From assembly GCA_905339235.1 (NCBI GenBank), contig CAJPFG010000002.1:1-64000 (forward strand): a stretch of 64,000 bases of DNA. The letters run 5' to 3'. A model generated the notes under the pieces. The model was not told the DNA's origin. It made no database searches and saw only the letters and a list, made by a program, of their open reading frames with translations. This DNA comes from Phycisphaerales bacterium (lineage in GTDB: Bacteria > Planctomycetota > Phycisphaerae > Phycisphaerales > UBA1924). Position numbers and translations under genes: made by a program. Below, piece after piece: positions 8,969 through 16,609 of the stretch (the stretch's first letter is position 1; each line of letters opens with the position of its first letter).

Positions 8969-11377
8969 TCAGCATGGTGCTCCGTTGACGCGTTGCTCTT
9001 CGGTTTCGATGTCGAAGCCGTTTTCGGCGCCGTCGCCGTTGAGGTCGGCGCTTGGCTGGCAGAAGTTTGAGAAGTCGCCGTTGATGGCCTGTTCGGTGGC
9101 TTCCACGTCGAAGCCGTTGACGGCGCCGTCGCAGTTGACGTCGGGGTCGCAGGGGGGCGAGCAGGTGGACGTCGTCAGCGTGGCGCGATAGCGCGAGCCG
9201 CAGGCCACACCCGTGAAGGCGTCGGTGCCGGCGAAGGCGTAGTACGTGCCGGCGGCGAGGCCGGTGAGGGTGACCGTGGCGGGGAGGCAGGGATCGGCCA
9301 CCGCCGTGCCCAGCGAAGAGGCCGGGCACGCTGCGTTGAGGATGAACGCGCGGGTGCGGGCTTCGCCCGTGACGGTCCAGGTGACGTCGGACGGCGCTGG
9401 AAGGGTGAATCGGTACCAGTCGGTGTCGCGGAAACTCGCCCCGCCCGCGCTGAGGTACGTCCCGTACCGCCCCGCGACGCTCTGATTGCACGCGATGGCG
9501 CTGAAGATGGGCGGCGAGGAGTTGCACCCTCCGTTGAAGGCGTCCACGTAGCCGTTGGCGCAGTCGGTCTCACCCTCGACGAGGTCGCCGGGCTGCTGAC
9601 CGACCGGGCAGCACGGGGTGGTGGTGAGGGTGGCGCGATAGCGCCGGCCGCAGGGCACGCCGGTGAACGCGTCGGTGCCGACGAACGCGGAGTAGGTGCC
9701 CGGTGCGAGGTTGTTGATGGAGACGGTGGCGGGGAGGCAGGGGTCGGCGACGGCGGTGCCGAGCGAAGAGGCCGGGCAGGTGCCCTGCAGGATGAACACG
9801 CGGGTTCGAGCCTGGCCGACGGCGGACCACACGACGTTGGAGGTCTGCGTGATCGTGAAGTGGTACCAGTCGGTATCGCGGAAGTTCGCGCCCCCGGACG
9901 ACAGGAAGGTTCCGTATTGCCCGCACACCGTCAGCCCGCAGTCGATCAGGCCGAAGGCGTTGGGGGTGGAGTTGCAGCCTCCGTTGAAGGCGTCCACGTA
10001 GCCGTCGGAGCACAGCGGCTCGCCCTCGACCAGGTCGCCCGGCTCGCACGGCCCGACGCAGCACGGGTCGGCGGTGAGGGTGGCGCGGTAGCGCGATCCG
10101 CACGGAACGCCCGTGAAGACATCCGTCCCCACGAACACGGAGTAGGTCCCCGCGGCGAGGTTATTGATGGTCACGGTCGCCGGAAGGCACGCGTCGGCGA
10201 CCGCCGTGCCCAGCGACGACGCGGGGCAGGTGCCCTGGAGGATGAAGACCCGCGTGCGTGCCTGGCCCACGGCCGTCCAGGTGACGTTGGCCGGCTGGGG
10301 AAGCGTGAACTGGTACCAGTCGGTGTCGCGGAAGTTGGCGCCACCGGACGACAGGAACGTCCCGTACTCCCCGCACACCGTCTGGCCGCAGTCGATCTCG
10401 CCGAAGACGTTCGGGCTGGCGTTGCAGCCGCCGTTGAAGGCGTCCACGTAGCCGTCCGCGCAGCGCGGCTCGCTCTCGATGAGATCCCCAGGCTGGCACG
10501 GCCCCACGCAGCACGGGTCCACCGTGAGCGTCGCCCGGTAGCGCGAGCCGCACGCCACGCCGGTGAATGCGTCGGTGCCGACGAACGCGGAGTAGGTCCC
10601 CGGAGCCAGGTTGTTGAGGGTTACGGTCGCCGGGAGGCATGCATCGGCGACTGCCGTTCCAAGCGACGTCGCGGGGCACGTGCCCTGGAGAATGAAGACA
10701 CGCGTGCGAGCCTCGCCGGTCGCGGTCCAGGTGACGTTGGCGGGCTGGATCAGCGTGAAGTGGTACCAGTCGGTATCCCGGAAGTTGGATCCTCCGGCCG
10801 AGAGGAACGTTCCATATTCACCGCACACCGTCTGGCCGCAGTCGATCTCACCAAAAACGTTGGGGGTTGAGTTGCAGCCGCCGTTGAAGGTGTCCACATA
10901 TCCATTCGCGCAGACCGGCTCTCCCTCAAGGCGATCGGAGTTGATGCAGTCCACGCACCCGCGCGGGTCGTAGCCGCCCGGCGCGGGCGGCCAGCCCGCA
11001 GGCTGCTCGGCCGCGGTCGCATCGGTGGCCGGCTCGCCCACCGGCACTTCGCCGCCGGCCGGAGGGGTCAGGATTTCGCCCGGCCCGTTGGGAGGCTCCA
11101 TCGCGGAAACACCGCCCCACGCAGCCTCTTCGGGCGGCTGAGTTGTCAACGGCGCCATGCTCAGAACCCACTCGGGCTCGCCGGCGGGGTTGAGAGGTTC
11201 CGCGGCCGAGGTGGTCGCGAAGGTGGTGGGGGTGCTCGGCGGCTGGGGGATGAGCGAGGAATCGCTCACCGGTACCGCCGGAGATATCACCGTCGGGAGC
11301 GTGAATTCACCCGCGGCATACAAAAACCCTGCGACGGCGGCCAACGCGGCCGCACCGGTCAGTGTTCGAATCTTCAT
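8969..11377 (-). CDS. Secreted protein with four tandem 150-residue repeats and dockerin-like tag
   Basis: Start 11377 has GGAGGAGAG just upstream and gives 802 residues with a signal peptide in the first 21. After a Pro/Glu-rich linker of about 120 residues come four near-identical units of 150 residues. Each carries CADGYVDAFNGGCN, GEYGTFLS, RDTDWYxF and GTYSxFVGTDxFTGVxCGSRY. The RDTDWY and GTYxxFVG pattern resembles the bacterial pre-peptidase C-terminal (PPC) or jelly-roll beta-sandwich; this is a tentative match. Four to six cysteines per unit suggest disulfides outside the cell. Residues 743-802 are the shared tag. A hairpin without a T run lies at 8921-8939, past the stop. Confidence 0.85.
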   Translation of the reverse strand: MKIRTLTGAAALAAVAGFLYAAGEFTLPTVISPAVPVSDSSLIPQPPSTPTTFATTSAAEPLNPAGEPEWVLSMAPLTTQPPEEAAWGGVSAMEPPNGPGEILTPPAGGEVPVGEPATDATAAEQPAGWPPAPGGYDPRGCVDCINSDRLEGEPVCANGYVDTFNGGCNSTPNVFGEIDCGQTVCGEYGTFLSAGGSNFRDTDWYHFTLIQPANVTWTATGEARTRVFILQGTCPATSLGTAVADACLPATVTLNNLAPGTYSAFVGTDAFTGVACGSRYRATLTVDPCCVGPCQPGDLIESEPRCADGYVDAFNGGCNASPNVFGEIDCGQTVCGEYGTFLSSGGANFRDTDWYQFTLPQPANVTWTAVGQARTRVFILQGTCPASSLGTAVADACLPATVTINNLAAGTYSVFVGTDVFTGVPCGSRYRATLTADPCCVGPCEPGDLVEGEPLCSDGYVDAFNGGCNSTPNAFGLIDCGLTVCGQYGTFLSSGGANFRDTDWYHFTITQTSNVVWSAVGQARTRVFILQGTCPASSLGTAVADPCLPATVSINNLAPGTYSAFVGTDAFTGVPCGRRYRATLTTTPCCPVGQQPGDLVEGETDCANGYVDAFNGGCNSSPPIFSAIACNQSVAGRYGTYLSAGGASFRDTDWYRFTLPAPSDVTWTVTGEARTRAFILNAACPASSLGTAVADPCLPATVTLTGLAAGTYYAFAGTDAFTGVACGSRYRATLTTSTCSPPCDPDVNCDGAVNGFDVEATEQAINGDFSNFCQPSADLNGDGAENGFDIETEEQRVNGAPC
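9172..10940 (-). repeat. Four 450-bp tandem repeats inside the 8969 gene
   Basis: Equivalent points recur at exactly 450-base spacing, for example at 9181, 9631, 10081 and 10531. The period of 150 codons is therefore unbroken across the four units. The two middle units look the most alike by eye, which fits duplication by unequal crossing-over. Confidence 0.85.
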
Positions 11378-11470
11378 GGTGCTCTCCTCCCACGACATCA
11401 GCCTACTTCGAGGCTTCCATTGACACAAGCAATTCCGGCATCGCGAGATGCCCGAGCGTTACCTACCAGA

Positions 11471-12268
11471 CTAGAAACACGGGGCACCGTTCACGCGCTG
11501 CTCTTCGGTTTCGATGTCAAACCCGTTCTCGGCGCCGTCGTTGTTCAAGTCAGCCGTGGGCTGGCAGAAGTTCGAGAAGTCGCCGTTCACCGCCTGCTCG
11601 GTGGCCTCGATGTCGAACCCGTTGATCGCCCCGTCGCAGTTCACGTCCGGGTCGCACGCCGGCCCGATCGTGCCGTACATGATCGAGTCGATGCCCCAAT
11701 GGCCGTCGCCGTCGGCGTCCATCTGGATGCGGACTATCCCGGGTCGGTCGTTGCGCCAGATCCCGACGAACTCGGCCGAGTTGCCGCCGGTCGAAGTGCC
11801 CTCGACGCTGAACAGGTGCTGGGTTCCGTCGGCGAAGTGGACGATGAAGGCCGTTCCGGTGTGGTCGATGTCCTGCAGCGAGAGGTAGTCCACGCCGGGC
11901 ATCGGGAACTCCAGTTCCAGGAAGGGCTGCTCGTTGTGGGCCAGGCTCATCGTGCCCACCGGGTTCGAGCCGCCAAACCCGGTGGTTCGAACGATGGCCT
12001 CGTGGGCCGGTGAGGTGTCGGTGATCACCAGGCCATCGGGAAAGAGGCCCGCAACGCCGGACACGTTCTGATTGATGACGAATCCCGCCTCGAAATCCAC
12101 GATGTTCTTCACCTGGTCCAGCGAGATTCCCACGTCGGCCAGCCATGTTGCTCGCGTCGTATCGTTGCCGCTGGCGCTCGGCGAGTTGCGCACGATGATT
12201 TCCGCGTTGGCCGCGCCCGCCGACATCATCGCAAAGGCGAAGAGTCTGAAGGTGGTCATTCGGTCCAT
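11471..12268 (-). CDS. Secreted protein of unknown function with dockerin-like tag
   Basis: This 265-residue protein has a short signal peptide (cut after ANA near residue 22) and a single ectodomain of about 180 residues. The pattern includes IVDFEAGF, GVDYLSLQDIDHTG and HLFSVEGTST. It is reminiscent of the beta-sandwich ectodomains found on many PEP-CTERM and choice-of-anchor proteins, but I do not recognise the family. Residues 205-265 are the tag, in the DLNNDGAENGFD form. CGGAGGAAC precedes the ATG. Only 18 bases separate it from the stop of the Kelch gene upstream, so the two are probably one transcript. Confidence 0.85.
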   Translation of the reverse strand: MDRMTTFRLFAFAMMSAGAANAEIIVRNSPSASGNDTTRATWLADVGISLDQVKNIVDFEAGFVINQNVSGVAGLFPDGLVITDTSPAHEAIVRTTGFGGSNPVGTMSLAHNEQPFLELEFPMPGVDYLSLQDIDHTGTAFIVHFADGTQHLFSVEGTSTGGNSAEFVGIWRNDRPGIVRIQMDADGDGHWGIDSIMYGTIGPACDPDVNCDGAINGFDIEATEQAVNGDFSNFCQPTADLNNDGAENGFDIETEEQRVNGAPCF

Positions 12269-12286
12269 GTGTTCCTCCGTTCGCGA

Positions 12287-13870
12287 TTACTCGCAGGGCG
12301 CGCCGTTGACGCGCTGTTCCTCGGTCTCGATGTCAAACCCGTTTTCGGCTCCGTCGTTGTTCAGGTCGGCGGTGGGCTGGCAAAAGTTCGAGAAGTCGCC
12401 GTTCACCGCCTGCTCCGTGGCCTCGATGTCGAACCCGTTGATCGCCCCGTCGCAGTTCACGTCGGGATCGCAGGGTGGAGCGCAGGGCGGATCGGAAAGC
12501 GTCAGCACGGTCAGTGAGGCGGGTGGACTGATGATGGCGCCGCAGGCGCCCGAGACCGATGCCCGGAATCGGATCGTGTTCGGGTGAAGGCCCAGCGAGA
12601 TGTTGGAGACCACGATCGTCTCGGCCGTCGGGTCGGTCAGATCGAAGGCCAGTCCGCTGGCCCCTTCGAAGAATGTCGGTCCGGAGAGGTCGACAAACTC
12701 GCCGCTCTCGGCGGGCGATTCGACCTGCCATTGGCGGGAGAACGTGCCGGGTCCGCCCACGATTGCGGTGAACTGGGCGGAGTTCCCCGGGCAGATCGCC
12801 GTGGACTCGGGCGATTGAGCGAATCTTGGTTTGCGCGCAAAGACCCAGGTATCCCCGTACACAACGCCATTCACGTCGACGCCGCCGAACAGCAGCAGTT
12901 CCGACCGGGCGGTGTCGTACACCATCGCCGCGCCCCATCGGGGTTGCGGCTTTGGCTCGGGCAGGTCGATCGATCGCCAGTCGCCGCCGTCCCACACCCA
13001 GAAGTCATTGAGGCCGAGGTACCACGGCGCCTCACCGCCGAAGAGAGCCACACCACCCTCATCCGGGAAATAGGCCATCGCGTGGAACCGTCGCGGCGGC
13101 GGGCTCGTGGCCGGGAAGAGCGCGTTCCAGGCCGACCCGTTCCACTCCCAGGTGTCGTTGTGCATCGGGGCGGTCCCGTGCAGATCGGCACCGCCGAAGA
13201 ACACCACGCGTTGACGCGCGGGGTCGTCGGTGATCACGGGGCCGTACCGATTGCTCGGGCCGGTGTCGGCCGCGAGGGACCAGGCCGCGCCGTTCCACGT
13301 CCAGGTATCGCGATATGAGGAGAACTGGTGCGCGCCGCCGAACAGGAGCACCATGCCGGAGCCGGAGGCGTACGTCATGCCCCCGGCGCACCGCTGGGAT
13401 GGCCCGGTCACCGAGGACTCGAGCCACGAGGCGCCGTCCCACTCCCACGTGTCCCCATAGTTGGTGGCGTTATCCCAGGCGTTCCCCCCGAAGATCAACA
13501 TCCGGTGTCGTGGAGGATCAAACGCCGCGAAGTGCGACCCGCGAGGCGCAGGACCCGAGTCTGTCAGGGGCGTCCATCGCACGCCATCCCAAGCCCAGAG
13601 ATCGTCGGATCTCCAGCCGCTCCAGTCAGACCCGCCGAACCGCAACACCTGTTGTGTGTCCGGGCTGTACACCATCGAGGACCATCCGCACGGCTGGGGG
13701 CCACCGGAAGCCACCATCACCCAGCGTGGGTCGCATTGGGCGCCGGCCGTCGGCGCCAGGCCGATGGCAAGTCCCGCGGCCACCATGCAGATCGCCGCCG
13801 GCCGATGAGCCGAAAGCCAACCGCACCCACTGTGAGTCAGACGTGGCACTCTCGCTTCTTTGGCTGTCAT
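12287..13870 (-). CDS. Secreted Kelch-repeat protein with dockerin-like tag
   Basis: This 527-residue protein has a signal peptide with a long basic start (cut near residue 45, before QCDPRW). Residues of about 60-370 hold six or so Kelch-type blades marked by LLFGG, VVFFGG or ALFGGEA followed by DTWEWNG or DFWVWDG. Kelch propellers bind proteins or sugars, and none of the galactose-oxidase copper ligands can be assigned by eye. A second small beta domain follows, then the tag at 467-527. GAGGAG lies nine bases before the ATG. It is the second of several same-strand tagged genes in a row. Confidence 0.87.
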   Translation of the reverse strand: MTAKEARVPRLTHSGCGWLSAHRPAAICMVAAGLAIGLAPTAGAQCDPRWVMVASGGPQPCGWSSMVYSPDTQQVLRFGGSDWSGWRSDDLWAWDGVRWTPLTDSGPAPRGSHFAAFDPPRHRMLIFGGNAWDNATNYGDTWEWDGASWLESSVTGPSQRCAGGMTYASGSGMVLLFGGAHQFSSYRDTWTWNGAAWSLAADTGPSNRYGPVITDDPARQRVVFFGGADLHGTAPMHNDTWEWNGSAWNALFPATSPPPRRFHAMAYFPDEGGVALFGGEAPWYLGLNDFWVWDGGDWRSIDLPEPKPQPRWGAAMVYDTARSELLLFGGVDVNGVVYGDTWVFARKPRFAQSPESTAICPGNSAQFTAIVGGPGTFSRQWQVESPAESGEFVDLSGPTFFEGASGLAFDLTDPTAETIVVSNISLGLHPNTIRFRASVSGACGAIISPPASLTVLTLSDPPCAPPCDPDVNCDGAINGFDIEATEQAVNGDFSNFCQPTADLNNDGAENGFDIETEEQRVNGAPCE

Positions 13871-13913
13871 CGCGAATACTCCTCAACTGTGACCGGACGA
13901 GCGCCGTCGACGG

Positions 13914-14678
13914 CTACTCGCACGGTGCCCCATTCACCCGCTGCTCCTCCGTCTCAATGTCAAAGCCGTTCTCGGCGCCGTCGTTGTTCAGGTCGGCCGT
14001 GGGCTGGCAGAAGTTGCTGAAGTCGCCGTTGACCGCCTGCTCCGTGGCCTCGATGTCGAACCCGTTGATCGCCCCGTCGCAGTTCACGTCCGGGTCGCAG
14101 GCCGCTCCCCCCAGCACGACGTTGTCCACGTGCGTCTCGTCGGGGCCCGTGCGCCATTCGGTGTTGATGTAGAGCCCCGCCAGGCCCGCCAGCGCCGCCT
14201 GCATCTGCGCCTCGGTCGCCTCGGGCCCGGTCCACGAGTTGTACCGCCACCCCGCCGCCGCGAGCGGCACCACGCGGTGCTCCCACACGCCCACGGGCGA
14301 GGAGGGCATGTTGTAGAACAGCGAAAATGTCCCGGCGTTCAGCACCACCGCGGGATAGGTCGCCGCGTCGGAGTACATGATGAGGATGTCGAAGGTCAGC
14401 GTCCGGCCGTACGAACCGGACTGGTCGCCGAGGAACTTGGCGGGCGCGGCGACTCCCGTCTCGCCGTACTGGTCCCACGTGTAGAGCGAGCCGGGCGGAA
14501 GCCCGATGTTCGCATCCCACACGACCGGCTGCATGCCCGGGGAAGCGGTGTGCGAGTACGGGAACGCAATCACCATCCAGCCCTCATCACCAAGGTCGAA
14601 GGTGCTGGAAGTCTGCGCGAAGGCCACGGACGAACTGAGCGACGCCGCCAGGAGTGCGGCAAGCGATGGGCGCGACAT
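13914..14678 (-). CDS. Secreted laminin-B-like domain protein with dockerin-like tag
   Basis: This 254-residue protein has a signal peptide (residues 1-21) and one ectodomain of about 165 residues. The STFDLGDEGWMV opening, the LTFDILIM strand and the closing HVDNVVLGG match the laminin IV/B type domain pattern seen in many bacterial secreted proteins. Its ligand is unknown. Residues 194-254 are the tag, whose DNA is almost the same as in the next two genes downstream. AAGGAGG lies seven bases before the ATG. Confidence 0.87.
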   Translation of the reverse strand: MSRPSLAALLAASLSSSVAFAQTSSTFDLGDEGWMVIAFPYSHTASPGMQPVVWDANIGLPPGSLYTWDQYGETGVAAPAKFLGDQSGSYGRTLTFDILIMYSDAATYPAVVLNAGTFSLFYNMPSSPVGVWEHRVVPLAAAGWRYNSWTGPEATEAQMQAALAGLAGLYINTEWRTGPDETHVDNVVLGGAACDPDVNCDGAINGFDIEATEQAVNGDFSNFCQPTADLNNDGAENGFDIETEEQRVNGAPCE

Positions 14679-14825
14679 GAGAAACCTCCTTGTGCGGCCG
14701 CTCCGGAGGATCCCTGGCGGCCGGACAAGGCATTATGCGAGCCCGATGTCCGTGTGGCATCGGGGAAACTTCCCTGATTCCGGCCGGCCGCGGCCCGGGG
14801 CCTTACCGGCGCGCGCGGGCCAGCC

Positions 14826-15569
14826 TCAGCACGGCGCGCCATTCACGCGCTGCTCTTGGGTCTCAATATCGAATCCGTTCTCCGCCCCGTCCCCGTTGAG
14901 ATCGGCCGACGCCTGGCAGAAGTTCGAGAAGTCCCCGTTGATCGCCTGCTCCGTGGCTTCGATGTCAAACCCGTTGATGGAGCCGTCGCAGTTGGCGTCG
15001 GGGTCGCACACGGGCGAGATGGTGAAGTTGTCGATGTGCTGCCAGACTTCGGCGCCGGCGGTGATGGCGCGGGTGATGCGTACGCCCACGGTGTGCGGCG
15101 CTGGTACATCGAACAGGACCGTGCCGGAGATCGACCCGTACGCCCGCTGGTTCGGGCCCAGGACCGGGGCCATGCCGGATGTGATCACCTGGCCGTCGAT
15201 CACGAGTTCGAACACCCCCGCGCTCACGGGGGTGCCGATGAGCGCGTGCACCGCCCAGTCGAAACTCAGGGTGAGGAACTCGCCGGTGGGCAAGTTCATC
15301 ACCGTCTGGTGGATCACCACGCCCTGCAGCCCGGAGTTGGAGGTGGTCTGGCCGGCCATGACGCGGGCGCACCACGAGGATGGGAGCGGCCCGGCGCCGT
15401 CGATGTCGAACATTGCCACGGACGAGAACATCGACTGGCCCGAGGGCGTGTTCGTCACCATCCACGGCGCGAGCGTGCCGGTTTCAAAGTCCCCGTTGAC
15501 CACCTGACCCCGGGCGAAAGGGACGATGGCGAGTGCGAACGCGGCGGAGCAGGTGATTCGGCGGTTCAC
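14826..15569 (-). CDS. Secreted DUF642/CBM-like protein with dockerin-like tag
   Basis: The GTG at 15569, preceded by AGGGAGG, gives 247 residues with a signal peptide cut near residue 21. The mature part opens NGDFETGTLAPW, a common start of DUF642 and CBM4/9-like galactose-binding beta-sandwiches, and includes LSFDWAVHA and VGVRITRA strands. A carbohydrate-binding role is possible but unproven. Residues 188-247 are the tag; here the first loop has Ala in place of Val (DANCDG). It heads the run of five tagged genes read leftwards to 8969. Confidence 0.85.
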   Translation of the reverse strand: MNRRITCSAAFALAIVPFARGQVVNGDFETGTLAPWMVTNTPSGQSMFSSVAMFDIDGAGPLPSSWCARVMAGQTTSNSGLQGVVIHQTVMNLPTGEFLTLSFDWAVHALIGTPVSAGVFELVIDGQVITSGMAPVLGPNQRAYGSISGTVLFDVPAPHTVGVRITRAITAGAEVWQHIDNFTISPVCDPDANCDGSINGFDIEATEQAINGDFSNFCQASADLNGDGAENGFDIETQEQRVNGAPC

Positions 15570-15781
15570 GGCGAGGCCTCCCTTTGGTGAGTTCGCCCCA
15601 CGGGTCTGTCCAAAGCCAGTCTACCACGAGGCAGTCCGCGTCTTTGTAACAAGCACGTACCAGCCGTCTTGAGGACGGCGATCCATTCACACCCGGCGCG
15701 TCCGGTTCGGCGGAGCGGGCTGCTCGTGCGACCGTGCGCGGCCGGGCTGGTGTTCCGGCGGTTCCGTGGTACATTGGGGGA

Positions 15782-16609
15782 ATGTTCGCGAAGTTGGCCT
15801 CGATCCTGCTGTTTGCCGGCGCGTCGGCTTCGCCGGGCCAGGATGCCGTGGTTCTGCGTCCCAGCACGTATTCCACCACGCAGGGCGGTGAAGTCCGAGT
15901 TGCGGCGTCGGCGCCCGCCGGACCACAGACCGACTGGCCGGCGGATATCGAGTGGTTCTTTGTCCGCCTTGCCGGCACGCAGGAAAACCGTGGCCCGGGC
16001 GATGGGCCCGCGCCCGCCCGGGGGCAACCGCACCGTCTATCGCTTGGACTTCCCGGCGCGGCCATGATCGGGCTGGACCTCAAGGCCGCGACGCAGATCT
16101 GGCCGCCGGCCGCGCTTTCAACTTTCGCCGCCCGCGCCGGAACCGAAGACCCCTGCGCGAAGTCCGACGCCAGAGTCCAACTCCTACGCAGCGCCACCAC
16201 GCTCGTGCGAGTCAGCGACGCCGACGGCAAACCCGCCGCCGACAGCACGCCCACCAGCAAGTCGGGCCAGCAGGTCGAGATCCGCCCGCTGATGGACCCG
16301 ACCTCCATGCTTCCCGGCGGCGATCTTCCGGTGCGACTCTATATGAAGGGCACCGCGGCGGGAGGCGGCGTGATCTCTGCGACGCATCTGGAATCGAATA
16401 CCACCCAGCAAGCCACGGCCGATTCCGGCGGCATCGCCCTGCTTCACATCGAGCGGCCCGGTGAGTATCGGCTCGAACTCCGGGTGCTCCGCCCGCTCGC
16501 GGAATCCGACGCCGCGTGGCAGGCGGGGATTGCAACGCTCACGTTCGAGGTCCCCAAGCCGGCGGAACCGGCGCTCGAGGCCGCGCCCGAGAAGGAGGAC
16601 AAGCCATGA
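15782..16609 (+). CDS. Secreted DUF4198-like protein without a tag
   Basis: This 275-residue protein has a signal peptide (cut after SAS near residue 18). The pattern resembles DUF4198 proteins, which are periplasmic beta-sandwich proteins sometimes linked to metal uptake: GLDLKAATQIW in the middle, then LPVRLYMKGTAAGGG and a closing GEYRLELRVL. The match is tentative. It is one of the few exported proteins in the array with no dockerin-like tag; it ends in an Ala/Glu/Lys-rich tail. Its stop overlaps the start of the BNR-propeller gene by four bases (ATGA), so translation is probably coupled. A GGGGGA lies just before the ATG. Confidence 0.75.
   Translation: MFAKLASILLFAGASASPGQDAVVLRPSTYSTTQGGEVRVAASAPAGPQTDWPADIEWFFVRLAGTQENRGPGDGPAPARGQPHRLSLGLPGAAMIGLDLKAATQIWPPAALSTFAARAGTEDPCAKSDARVQLLRSATTLVRVSDADGKPAADSTPTSKSGQQVEIRPLMDPTSMLPGGDLPVRLYMKGTAAGGGVISATHLESNTTQQATADSGGIALLHIERPGEYRLELRVLRPLAESDAAWQAGIATLTFEVPKPAEPALEAAPEKEDKP

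Noticed and set aside
11471..14150. Repeated DNA at gene ends as a CRISPR array or integron
   Set aside because: The repeats are in-frame 3' coding cassettes separated by whole genes, without spacers, cas genes, attC folds or an integrase.
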